NCBI GenBank assembly: GCA_030700025.1
Contig: JAUYKI010000003.1
Span: 1 to 45,673 of the forward strand
DNA: 45,673 bases
DNA from: a bacterium
GTDB lineage: Bacteria; Patescibacteriota; Minisyncoccia; UBA6257; 02-FULL-45-10c
Reading direction: 5' to 3'
Shown here: one piece after another, positions 9,915 through 18,028 of the stretch
Position numbering within the stretch: the stretch's first letter is position 1
Layout: every line of letters begins with the position of its first letter
Program-made: the position numbers and the translations under genes
Notes under the pieces: generated by a model
Seen by the model: only the letters and a program-made list of their open reading frames with translations
Told to the model about the DNA's origin: nothing
Databases searched by the model: none

Positions 9915-9988
9915 TCCCTCACTCTTGAAAGAGCCAACTCCGCAAATTGCGGAGTTTTTTATATCAGCACTCTTTCAAAAGTGAGGGA
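9915..9988. terminator. Nested inverted-repeat terminator downstream of ftsZ
   Basis: Inner AACTCCGCAAATTGCGGAGTTTTTT; outer TCCCTCACTCTTGAAAGAG / CTCTTTCAAAAGTGAGGGA (18/19 complementary). Confidence 0.75.
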
Positions 9989-10000
9989 TAAAAATAAAGG

Positions 10001-10026
10001 CCAGGGAAATTAATCCCTGGCTTTTT
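10001..10026. terminator. Intrinsic terminator (probably bidirectional)
   Basis: CCAGGGAAATTAATCCCTGGCTTTTT. Confidence 0.65.
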
Positions 10027-10027
10027 G

Positions 10028-10261
10028 TTATCGGCGGCCCGCCAAATGTTCGCCTACGATAAGCGCGCCCGAACCCAACAAAGCTCGTAACAGGCGCATT
10101 ACCTCTGGAAAGTCCGGATGCAAGCGGTTCTGTTCGAAAATCGCCAGATTGCGGGCGATGTGCCCCCAATCCTTCTGATCCGCACGCCAATGGGGAATCT
10201 TCATGGTAAAGAGCAGTTCCTGTAGGCGAGCTTCCATTACCAGACGTTCTTGATCGGTCAT
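10028..10261 (-). CDS. Hypothetical protein
   Basis: MTDQERLVMEARLQELL...; start moved to 10261 because of GAAGGAGGTAACATG on the minus strand. Confidence 0.6.
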   Translation of the reverse strand: MTDQERLVMEARLQELLFTMKIPHWRADQKDWGHIARNLAIFEQNRLHPDFPEVMRLLRALLGSGALIVGEHLAGRR

Positions 10262-10264
10262 GTT

Positions 10265-10324
10265 ACCTCCTTCGGACAAATTTAAAACTATCAAGATTAT
10301 AATCTAAAATCCGTACCTTGTCAA
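10265..10324 (-). promoter_or_regulatory. Consensus sigma70-type promoter plus canonical SD for the 10261 (-) gene
   Basis: Minus strand TTGACA (10319-10324) - 17 nt - TATAAT (10296-10301), then AAGGAGGT (10265-10272). Confidence 0.85.
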
Positions 10325-10390
10325 TTCGCGATCCAAAATTATTACTTATCCACAGGGGCGATTAGAAAATTTCCTGTTAAAATAATTGTA

Positions 10391-12658
10391 ATGCCGCCTA
10401 AAATTGGATTTAAGTATGTAAGAAAAAGAGACGGCCGGTTGGTTCCTTTTGACCGCGGCCGTATTTTTAACGCGATTGAAAAATCCATGCACGCTTCCGG
10501 TGAAGGCGACGGCCAGTTTACCGAAGAGGTCACCGAAGCGGTTATCAAAGCTCTGATAAAAAAATATATGGTAGCTGGAATAATTCCGGAAAAATCCATT
10601 CCGAATATTGAAGAAATCCAGGACATCGCGGAAACTCAATTGATTTTATTGGACTATCCCAAGGCCGCGAAGGCTTTCATTCTTTACCGGCAGCAGCGTT
10701 CCCAGCTCCGGGAAAAGTTGCGAGAAATTCCGGAACATGTGAAGAAGCTGGCGGCGGAAAGCAAAAAATATTTCCGGAATCCGCTGGGCGAATTTGTTTA
10801 TTACCGCTCTTACTCGCGCTGGATTGAAAATGAAGGCCGGCGGGAAACCTGGATTGAAACCGTGGACCGCTTCATGAATTACATGAAATCTCGGCTTGGT
10901 AAAAAGCTGTCTCCGAAAGAGTACACAGAAATCCAGCAGGCGATTTTAAAACAAGAAGTCATGCCCTCTATGCGCCTGATGTGGGCAGCCGGAGTAGCGG
11001 CGGAGGCCACTAATGTGACGGTCTATAATTGCGCTTTTATCGCTCCTCGGAAATTAAAAGATTTTTCGGAAATTATGTATGTGTCCATGTGCGGCGCGGG
11101 CGTGGGATTTTCCGTGGAGCATCAGAATGTCCACGCTCTGCCTCAAATTAAACGCCAGACCGGAAAGGTATTGCCAATCCACATTGTTAAAGATAGTAAG
11201 GAGGGCTGGGCGGAATCATTAAGCATCGGATTAACCACTTGGTTTAACGGCGGGGATATTAAATTTGATTTTACTAAAGTCCGGCCGGAGGGAGCGCGTT
11301 TGAAAACTATGGGCGGAAAAACTTCCGGGCCGCGTCCGCTTCAGGAATTGCTGGCTTTTGCCCGGAGTAAAATTTTAAGCCGGCAAGGCAGCCGGCTTTC
11401 CAGTTTGGATGTCCATGACATCATTTGTAAGATCGGAGATATCGTGGAAATGGGCGGAGTTCGGCGGAGCGCTATGATTTCGCTTTCCGACTTGGACGAT
11501 CAGGAAATGCGCGCCGCCAAGCAGGGCCAGTTTTATTTGAATAATCCCCAGCGGACGATGGCAAATAATTCCGCGGTTTATAATAATAAGCCGTTGGCTA
11601 CGGAGTTTATGGATGAATGGCTGGCGCTGGCGAAGGGCGGAACCGGCGAGCGGGGCATTGTTAACCGCGGGAGTTTGCAAAAGCAATTGCCGGAACGGCG
11701 CTGGAAAGTATTTAAAAAAGATCTGGCAACTTGCGGGACCAATCCTTGCGGGGAAATAGTTTTGAAATCAAAAGAGTTTTGTAATTTATCCGAAGTCGTT
11801 GCTCGCGCGGAAGATACCGCCGCCAGCCTGCTCAAAAAAGTCCGGATTGCCGCGATTCTTGGAACTTACCAGTCTACCTTTACGGATTTTTCATATTTAT
11901 CCAGTGACTGGAAAAAACACTGCGAAGAAGAAAGATTGCTGGGAGTTTCCATTACCGGCCAGTGGGATTGTTCGGTTGTCCGCAAAGAAGCGATTTTGCG
12001 GAAGCTGAAATCCGCATCCATCGCCATCAATCAAAAATACGCCCCCAAATTCGGCGTCGGCGTTTCCACCTGCGTCACCTGCGTGAAGCCGTCCGGCACG
12101 GTTTCGCAATTCGTAGACGCGGCTTCGGGTCTGCATCCCCGCCACGCCAAATATTATTTGCGCCGCATCCGGATTTCCGCGACCGACAGCTTGCTTCATA
12201 TGCTTCGGGATCAAAAAGTTCCGTATTATCCGGAAGTCGGCCAGGCCGAAGGCACGGCCACGACTTATGTGGTAGAGTTTCCGGTTAAAGCTCCGGAGGG
12301 CGCGGTAATTTTGAAAGACGTCAGCGCGATTGACCAGCTGGAGCACTGGAAAAAAGTAAAAATCAATTTTACCGAACATAATCCGTCGGTAACGATTTCC
12401 GTTGGCGCGGATGAATGGGTGAAAGTAGCCAATTGGGTTTATGAAAATTGGGACATTATCGGCGGGCTGTCGTTTTTGCCCCGCACCGATTACGTTTATA
12501 CCCTCGCGCCTTACGAAGCGATTGATGAAAAAACTTATAATGAAAAAATGAAGAATTTCCCGGAAATAGATTTTTCCCAGATTTTGCTTTACGAAAAAGA
12601 CGACGAAACCGAAGGTGCCAGGGAAGTAGCCTGCGTCGGCGGAGTCTGCGAGATTTAG
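10391..12658 (+). CDS. Adenosylcobalamin-dependent (class II) ribonucleoside-triphosphate reductase with N-terminal ATP-cone
   Basis: KYVRKRDGRLVPFDRGRIFNAIEKS (ATP-cone); CGTNPCGEIVLKSKEFCNLSEVV; TCVKPSGTVSQFVDAASGLHPRH; C-terminal CVGGVCEI. Confidence 0.9.
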   Translation: MPPKIGFKYVRKRDGRLVPFDRGRIFNAIEKSMHASGEGDGQFTEEVTEAVIKALIKKYMVAGIIPEKSIPNIEEIQDIAETQLILLDYPKAAKAFILYRQQRSQLREKLREIPEHVKKLAAESKKYFRNPLGEFVYYRSYSRWIENEGRRETWIETVDRFMNYMKSRLGKKLSPKEYTEIQQAILKQEVMPSMRLMWAAGVAAEATNVTVYNCAFIAPRKLKDFSEIMYVSMCGAGVGFSVEHQNVHALPQIKRQTGKVLPIHIVKDSKEGWAESLSIGLTTWFNGGDIKFDFTKVRPEGARLKTMGGKTSGPRPLQELLAFARSKILSRQGSRLSSLDVHDIICKIGDIVEMGGVRRSAMISLSDLDDQEMRAAKQGQFYLNNPQRTMANNSAVYNNKPLATEFMDEWLALAKGGTGERGIVNRGSLQKQLPERRWKVFKKDLATCGTNPCGEIVLKSKEFCNLSEVVARAEDTAASLLKKVRIAAILGTYQSTFTDFSYLSSDWKKHCEEERLLGVSITGQWDCSVVRKEAILRKLKSASIAINQKYAPKFGVGVSTCVTCVKPSGTVSQFVDAASGLHPRHAKYYLRRIRISATDSLLHMLRDQKVPYYPEVGQAEGTATTYVVEFPVKAPEGAVILKDVSAIDQLEHWKKVKINFTEHNPSVTISVGADEWVKVANWVYENWDIIGGLSFLPRTDYVYTLAPYEAIDEKTYNEKMKNFPEIDFSQILLYEKDDETEGAREVACVGGVCEI

Positions 12659-12701
12659 TTCCGAATCAGTTGGGAGATAAAAGACTTTCCGCCTTTTTGA
12701 G

Positions 12702-12730
12702 TTGCAGAAATTTATTTTTTGTTGTAATAT
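12702..12730 (+). promoter_or_regulatory. Promoter for the beta-oxidation-like cassette
   Basis: TTGCAG (12702-12707) - 17 nt - TAATAT (12725-12730). Confidence 0.6.
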
Positions 12731-12762
12731 AGGGGCGTTCTTTGAAACTAGAAAAAGGCTAA

Positions 12763-12816
12763 ATCATTCGCCTAAGGCGAATGATCGCCCGATCAAATTT
12801 GCTTTGCAAATTTGAT
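12763..12816 (+). promoter_or_regulatory. Twin perfect hairpins in the thiolase 5' leader
   Basis: ATCATTCGCC-TAA-GGCGAATGAT (12763-12785) and ATCAAATTTGC-TTT-GCAAATTTGAT (12792-12816), directly before SD GGGAGGA. Confidence 0.7.
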
Positions 12817-12832
12817 TTAGGGAGGACAGAGA

Positions 12833-14161
12833 ATGAAAACTGCAGTGCTGGTAGACGGAACGAGAACCCCGCTTTTGAAAGCTGGAACGGTTCCCGGACT
12901 GACGGCGGTGGAGCTTGGCTCGGCCGTGGTTCGTGGCTTACAGAAGCGTCCTGCTATGTTTGGTTTTCCGGTTCAAGATTTAATTGAAGAGGTGGTTGGC
13001 GCGAATATCGGCAATCAGGTGCTAGCTCCGGACGGATCCAACGTTACGCGTTTAATTATGCTGAACGCCGGTTTTCCGCTGGGCATTACCGCGCGCACGA
13101 TTAATATTAATTGCGCTAGCGGTTTGCACGCGGCTCTGGATGCCGCCAAAGATATTGAACTCGGTTTGGTAAAAGGAGCGTTGGTGGTCGGCGTGGAAGT
13201 CATGTCAGATTACATCGCGGTTTATCGCCGGGAACAGCGGGAAGCTTTTGCCGCGCTGGCAATGGCGAGCCGTAGCAAAGATCCGGCCATTAAAAAAATG
13301 GCCAATCAGCTGAAGCTTTTGGCGAAAGTGAAAACCATGCCTCATGATCCAATCTGGATGGTGAGCGCCGGTTTAACCGATCCGAGCTGTGATATGCGCA
13401 TGGACAAAATCAGCGATCATATCGCGAAAGTCTGGGGAATTTCCCGGCAGGAGCAAGATCTCTTTGCCATGGAATCTCAGCGCCGGGCAACGCGAGCGCA
13501 AGCTTCCGGACGTTTGGCAAAAGAAATTACGCCTTTTAGCAGAGATGCCAGATTTGGCGTTTTCGCGAAAGACAACGGCATCCGGCCGGACACGACTTTG
13601 GAAAAGTTGAGCCGGCTGAAGCCGATTTATCCCTACGGAACAGTTACTCCCGGAAACGCTTCGCAGATCACGGATGGCGCGGTTGCTCTTCTTTTGATGG
13701 AAGAGGAATACGCGAAATCTCTCGGTTTGAAAGCTCGGGCGGTAATTTCTTCTAGGAATTCCGGAGCTTATGGCTGTGAGCCGACGATGATGGGACTGGG
13801 GCCGGTTGGCGCGGTAAAGCAGGTGCTGGACCGTACTGGTTTGACTCTGAAAGATTTTTCCGTGATTGAAGCGCATGAAGCTTTCGCGACCGTAGTGCTG
13901 GCTCAGAGCCGGGCGTTTGCGTCAAAAGAATATTGCGCGAAGCTGGGCTTGGGCGAACCAATGGGCGATCTCGCTTTTGAAGTTACCAACGTGAATGGCG
14001 GAGCGGTTGCTCTTGGCCATCCGCTGGCAGCTAGCGGAGCGCGTTTACTTTTGACTTGCGTCCATGAACTGGAAGAGCGGAATGAGGAAAACGGGCTGGT
14101 GGCGCTTTGCGCGGCCGGCGGATTGGGCGAAGCGCTCGCAATCCAAAGGAGGAAGCAATGA
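12833..14161 (+). CDS. Thiolase (acetyl-CoA C-acyltransferase, FadA/FadI-like)
   Basis: NINCASGLHAALDA (active-site Cys), NVNGGAVALGHPLAASGARLL, LCAAGGLGEALAI. Confidence 0.92.
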   Translation: MKTAVLVDGTRTPLLKAGTVPGLTAVELGSAVVRGLQKRPAMFGFPVQDLIEEVVGANIGNQVLAPDGSNVTRLIMLNAGFPLGITARTININCASGLHAALDAAKDIELGLVKGALVVGVEVMSDYIAVYRREQREAFAALAMASRSKDPAIKKMANQLKLLAKVKTMPHDPIWMVSAGLTDPSCDMRMDKISDHIAKVWGISRQEQDLFAMESQRRATRAQASGRLAKEITPFSRDARFGVFAKDNGIRPDTTLEKLSRLKPIYPYGTVTPGNASQITDGAVALLLMEEEYAKSLGLKARAVISSRNSGAYGCEPTMMGLGPVGAVKQVLDRTGLTLKDFSVIEAHEAFATVVLAQSRAFASKEYCAKLGLGEPMGDLAFEVTNVNGGAVALGHPLAASGARLLLTCVHELEERNEENGLVALCAAGGLGEALAIQRRKQ

Positions 14162-16188
14162 GCGAACATCGGTTTTGGAAAGCGGATGCCGACGACGACA
14201 GAAATGTTGTTCTGCATTTTGATTGCGGACCGGATACCCGCCAAAACACTTTGAAGTCGGAAGCGTTGAAACAGCTTTCGGAAACAATGGATGTTTTGCT
14301 CGGGAAATGCCATGACGTTAATTCGGTGGTAATCGTTTCCGCGAAGCCGGATAGTTTTTGCGCCGGAGCGGACATCGGAGAAATCAAAAGCATGGCGAAC
14401 AATTCTGCCGCGGTCGGAAATTTTTTGGATGAAGCGCATAAGCTTCTGCTGAAAATCCGGCGCGCGCCGTTTCCGATAGTGGCAGCGGTTTCCGGAGAAT
14501 GTTTAGGCGGCGGTTTGGAATTGGCAATGATTTGCCATGGCCGGGTTGCCGCGGATACTCCGCGGACTCGATTTGCTTTGCCGGAAACCAGTCTGGGAAT
14601 TATTCCCGGATTTGGCGGAACGCAGATGTTGCCGCGCTTGGTCGGATTGCAAAAAGCTTTGGAAGTGATTGTCGGCCAGAAAAAACTTTCTGCCGGCGAT
14701 GCCTTGCGTTATAAGTTAGTGGATCGGCTGGCCATGCCCGCGGAATTGGTTTCGGAAGCCAAGAAATTGGCCGAAACAATCCGGGAACGGGACAAAGACC
14801 GCTGGGTCAGGAGAGGCGTGGAGCGTTTGCCGGTCATCGGCAATGCGATCGTTCTTTCCATGGCGCGGAAAAAAATTCTGAAAGAAACGCATGGAAATTA
14901 TCCGGCTCTGCTTTACGCTTTGGACGCAATGTCGCAATTTGTCCGGCCGTTGGAAGCCGGTTTGCGGACCGAGAAACAAAAATTCCTGGACTGCCTGAAT
15001 ACGGATCAAGCGAAAAATTTGATGGACGTGTTTTTCCTTCGGAAGGAAGCCCGTTCCCGGAAGTGGGTGGATCATCCGTCCGTGGAATGTCCGAAATGCG
15101 TTGGCGTTTTGGGCGCCGGTGTGATGGGACGGGGCATTGCTTACGCGGTGCTTTCCGCCAATGTACCGGTTGTGCTGTACGATCCTTATCCGCAGGCCAT
15201 TCATGCCGCTGTGATATTCGTGGCGAAACTATTGATGAAGGAAGTGAAGCGGGGCAAATTGACTGTTGAGCAGGCAATGAAGCGCCGTAATCTTTTGACC
15301 ACGGCGTGGGGGACGAGCCTCCGGCCGCTCGCCAAAACCGATTTTGTGATTGAAGCGGTGCTGGAAGATGTCGCGGTGAAGCACAAGGTGCTGGCGGAAT
15401 TGGACAAACAGCTGGGAAGGGATGTGGTGGTTGCCACCAACACCTCTTCGCTTCTGCCGTCCGATATCGTGGAAGGTTTTCCGCGCCCTGAATATTTCTG
15501 CGCGATGCATTTTTTCAATCCGGCTCACGTGATGGACTTGGTGGAAATTGCCGGCCATCCTGGAACTTCGCCCTACGCGATTGCCAGAACTTTGGCATTG
15601 ACCAAGGCGATGAACAAAACCCCGGTGGTGTTGAAGAAAGAATGTTCCGGTTTGATTGTGAATCGGATCCTGATTAATTACTTAGCATGGGCGCTCTTCT
15701 ATGTCTCGCGGAAAAACAGCGACGCGGAAGCGGCTGTGAATCCGTGGGACTTGGATCGGATGTTTGAAAGAATGGGAATGATGATGGGTCCGTTGAAAAC
15801 CGTGGATTTGATCGGGTTTGATATTGGCCAGCATGTTATGGAATTATCAGCCAATTATTATCCCGGGCATTTGCCGGAAATTTCCAGGCTCCCGAATTTG
15901 CTGAAAGATAAAACCATGCTGGGACAAAAAACCGGCAAAGGATTTTATCTCTGGCAGAACAATAAGCCGGTTAAGCCGAACGCGGATATTCTGAATCTTT
16001 TACAGCCGATGGCGTCGCTGGATGACGAGTGGGCGCGATTGGTGGTGGGCGCGATTATGGGCAAGATGAAGAAAGAGGCGCAAGAGCTGATTGACGAAGG
16101 CGTGATCGACGCCGATATGATTGACCTCTCAATGATCTTGGGCGCTGGGTTTTCTCCCGGCCGCCGCGGTCTCTTGGGAAGAGTTTAA
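14158..16188 (+). CDS. Bifunctional enoyl-CoA hydratase / 3-hydroxyacyl-CoA dehydrogenase (FadB/FadJ-like)
   Basis: SFCAGADIGEIKSM, GECLGGGLELAMICHGRVA, GVLGAGVMGRGIAYAVLSA, ATNTSSLLPSDI, CAMHFFNPAHVMDLVEI; start ATG overlaps thiolase TGA (ATGA). Confidence 0.92.
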   Translation: MSEHRFWKADADDDRNVVLHFDCGPDTRQNTLKSEALKQLSETMDVLLGKCHDVNSVVIVSAKPDSFCAGADIGEIKSMANNSAAVGNFLDEAHKLLLKIRRAPFPIVAAVSGECLGGGLELAMICHGRVAADTPRTRFALPETSLGIIPGFGGTQMLPRLVGLQKALEVIVGQKKLSAGDALRYKLVDRLAMPAELVSEAKKLAETIRERDKDRWVRRGVERLPVIGNAIVLSMARKKILKETHGNYPALLYALDAMSQFVRPLEAGLRTEKQKFLDCLNTDQAKNLMDVFFLRKEARSRKWVDHPSVECPKCVGVLGAGVMGRGIAYAVLSANVPVVLYDPYPQAIHAAVIFVAKLLMKEVKRGKLTVEQAMKRRNLLTTAWGTSLRPLAKTDFVIEAVLEDVAVKHKVLAELDKQLGRDVVVATNTSSLLPSDIVEGFPRPEYFCAMHFFNPAHVMDLVEIAGHPGTSPYAIARTLALTKAMNKTPVVLKKECSGLIVNRILINYLAWALFYVSRKNSDAEAAVNPWDLDRMFERMGMMMGPLKTVDLIGFDIGQHVMELSANYYPGHLPEISRLPNLLKDKTMLGQKTGKGFYLWQNNKPVKPNADILNLLQPMASLDDEWARLVVGAIMGKMKKEAQELIDEGVIDADMIDLSMILGAGFSPGRRGLLGRV

Positions 16189-16197
16189 GGAGAATAA

Positions 16198-16228
16198 ACC
16201 CCTCGCAATGCGAGGGGTCTTTTTTTTG
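16198..16228 (+). terminator. Intrinsic terminator after the beta-oxidation-like cassette
   Basis: ACCCCTCGCAATGCGAGGGGTCTTTTTTTT. Confidence 0.85.
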
Positions 16229-16283
16229 GCGCGACATTTGCTATACTAAACTTAGTTTTTTTAACAGCGCTAGGGAGGGGAAC

Positions 16284-16649
16284 ATGGCAAAATATATTGG
16301 CGTTTTAGCCGGGTATTTTGAAACCGGAACCGAGGGCCAAATTTGGGTTTTACTGGAAGATGGAAAAGAAGGCTATGATGCCATGAAGCTTATTGAACTC
16401 GGCGATCATCTGCGGATTTACGGCGAAGATAATAAAATTCTTTTTGACGGAAAAATTATTCCGGATTTTGAAATTGGCCGGACGCCTTATCCGCTCAATC
16501 CGAAATACGGCCAGCCGTCGGCGCTGGGATTCTGGATTCATTGGACTCAAAAAGGTTTTACCGCCGACGATTGGGCGAGATTTTTTCTGCGGGAAGAATT
16601 TGGATTACCGCCTTTGCGGGCCGAACTCACCAAAACAGGGGGGAGATAA
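16284..16649 (+). CDS. Hypothetical protein
   Basis: ORF with SD TAGGGAGGGGAACATG and upstream TATACT; next gene starts 2 nt after its stop. Confidence 0.7.
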   Translation: MAKYIGVLAGYFETGTEGQIWVLLEDGKEGYDAMKLIELGDHLRIYGEDNKILFDGKIIPDFEIGRTPYPLNPKYGQPSALGFWIHWTQKGFTADDWARFFLREEFGLPPLRAELTKTGGR

Positions 16650-16650
16650 A

Positions 16651-17043
16651 ATGCCGAACATCTATCACGGCCGGGCGATCAAAGAAAAAGTGGAAGGGCA
16701 TTCCAAAATCGGATTAGTCGAAGACGTCCATGAATATGACAGCAAGATGGAAGCCCGTTGCGCCCGGGTCTTTATTAAATGCGGTGTCCGTTTTAAACCG
16801 CATGTGAAATTTGAATGCATGGACCGAGAAGGCAAGCCGTTCAGCTACACTGTGGATTTTCTTTTTGAAGCGTCGCAAAAATTGCTGGGCATTTCCGCCG
16901 CCGTGGAAGCGATTGAAGTCAAAGGCGCTCTTTGCCGGCATGATCTTTTGCGGATTGAAGCGCTGAAGTTCAAGCATGGCATCCGTACGTTTATTGCCAC
17001 AGAGCCGTTAATCGGCATGTGGGAACGCGAAGGGGTTCGATAA
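16651..17043 (+). CDS. Putative PD-(D/E)XK / TnsA-N-like nuclease
   Basis: KMEARCARVFIKCGVRFKPHVKFE...FSYTVDFLFE...AVEAIEVKGALCRHDLLRIEALK (E...D...ExK pattern); start at 16651 (SD AGGGGGGAGATAAAATG). Confidence 0.55.
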   Translation: MPNIYHGRAIKEKVEGHSKIGLVEDVHEYDSKMEARCARVFIKCGVRFKPHVKFECMDREGKPFSYTVDFLFEASQKLLGISAAVEAIEVKGALCRHDLLRIEALKFKHGIRTFIATEPLIGMWEREGVR

Positions 17044-17091
17044 GAGCCTCTTTTTTATTTCCCTAAAAATAATGATTTTTAGGGAAATAAT

Positions 17092-17116
17092 CCTTCCGAA
17101 GCTTTGCGAAGGAGGG
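17092..17116. repeat. Copy of the CCCTCCTTCGCCAAGGCTTCGGAGGG palindromic repeat (inverted, diverged)
   Basis: CCTTCCGAAGCTTTGCGAAGGAGGG; reverse complement matches copies at ~3289-3315 and 30252-30277. Confidence 0.6.
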
Positions 17117-17164
17117 TATTTTATGCGAATTAAAAACTTCCACGTCGTGGAAGTTTTTAAATTT

Positions 17165-17183
17165 GCTCCGGAGACAGGATTCG
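17165..17183 (-). repeat. Partial duplicate of tRNA-Asn 3' end
   Basis: GCTCCGGAGACAGGATTCG identical to 17293-17311 of the tRNA. Confidence 0.8.
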
Positions 17184-17331
17184 CCTCTCCTTTCAGTCGA
17201 GACCTCATTACTTCGTAATTTCGGCCTTCGGTTCGAATCCTGCGGATATACAGACAAAATAAAATCGGCACAAATGCCGATTTTATTTTATGGCTCCGGA
17301 GACAGGATTCGAACCTGTGACCCGCCGATTA

Positions 17332-17868
17332 CACTTAATCCATTATTACTAATGGCGTGGACTATATCATGACCCCCTAAGGGTCCGAGGCGCTTCGTCC
17401 CGCAACGCGGGACTACTCCTAAAAAGGATAGTCTCTACACCTTCTCCAATTTAATTTGGAGCTTGGCTCGGGATTGTCCAAAAATTGGATTTCCCCGAAT
17501 TCACCTCGTTTTTCAACCTAAATTTCTTTAGGAAGCTGCGAAATACCGTCATGCACTTCCATATGACAATTCGCGCATAATAAAACGCATTTATCTATTT
17601 CGGCTTTAATCTTTTCCCAAGATCGGGTAAGTCCTTTTACGGACAACCCAAATTCTTTTATTTTGGGATTTTTATGATGAAAGCTTAATGCGCGCGCGCA
17701 TTTTTTATAACCACACAAAATGCATTTGCCGCCTTTATATTCACGCGCCATCTCTCTAAGCTTTTTACGGCGTTTAGAAACAGCCTTGCGTAAATATTCT
17801 GCACGGTCGGCATAAGTTCGTTTATCTGGCATACATATGTTAAGTATACCATTGATGGAACTTAACCC
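17332..17868 (-). other. Group I self-splicing intron in the tRNA-Asn anticodon loop
   Basis: Minus-strand core elements: P ATTCGGGGAAATCC (17488-17501), Q CAATCCCGAGCCAAGC (17461-17476), R GGTGTAGAGACTATCC (17426-17441), S GATATAGTCC (17359-17368) with R/S P7 pairing GACTAT/ATAGTC; 5' exon ends in U, intron ends in G. Confidence 0.88.
17518..17832 (-). CDS. HNH endonuclease (intron-encoded, putative homing endonuclease)
   Basis: CILCGYKKCARALSFHHKNP...CVLLCANCHMEVHDG; located entirely inside the intron, same strand. Confidence 0.88.
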   Translation of the reverse strand: MPDKRTYADRAEYLRKAVSKRRKKLREMAREYKGGKCILCGYKKCARALSFHHKNPKIKEFGLSVKGLTRSWEKIKAEIDKCVLLCANCHMEVHDGISQLPKEI

Positions 17869-17922
17869 ACAGTCGGCCGCTCTACCGCTGAGCTACTCCG
17901 GAATATAAAAACAACTGAATTT

Positions 17923-17951
17923 AGTCTATCTAAAATAGGTATTTTAGTCAA
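17923..17951 (-). promoter_or_regulatory. Promoter for tRNA-Asn
   Basis: Minus strand TTGACT (17946-17951) - 17 nt - TAGACT (17923-17928), ~21 nt upstream of the tRNA 5' end. Confidence 0.65.
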
Positions 17952-17952
17952 A

Positions 17953-17971
17953 AATCCTGTCTCCGGAGCCA
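17953..17971 (+). repeat. Inverted duplicate of tRNA-Asn 3' end including CCA
   Basis: AATCCTGTCTCCGGAGCCA identical to the 3' 19 nt of the tRNA, in opposite orientation. Confidence 0.85.
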
Positions 17972-18028
17972 AAAAATACGACTTGCTTCTTTTTGTAACT
18001 AACGCCAGGAAATCGGCGTTCTATTAGT

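Larger units (their letters stand above)
17291..17902 (-). tRNA. tRNA-Asn(GUU), interrupted by a group I intron
   Basis: Spliced product TCCGGAGTAGCTCAGCGGTAGAGCGGCCGACTGTTAATCGGCGGGTCACAGGTTCGAATCCTGTCTCCGGAGCCA folds as a 75-nt cloverleaf with G73 and encoded CCA; exons 17869-17902 and 17291-17331. Confidence 0.9.

Noticed and set aside
11897-12379. Minus-strand ORF opposite the ribonucleotide reductase, and similar ORFs opposite thiolase/FadB
   Set aside because: Antisense shadow ORFs with no recognisable domains, overlapping well-supported genes.
17163-17372. ORFs reading GSGDRIRTCDPPI or similar around the tRNA
   Set aside because: These peptides are typical spurious translations of tRNA 3' ends.
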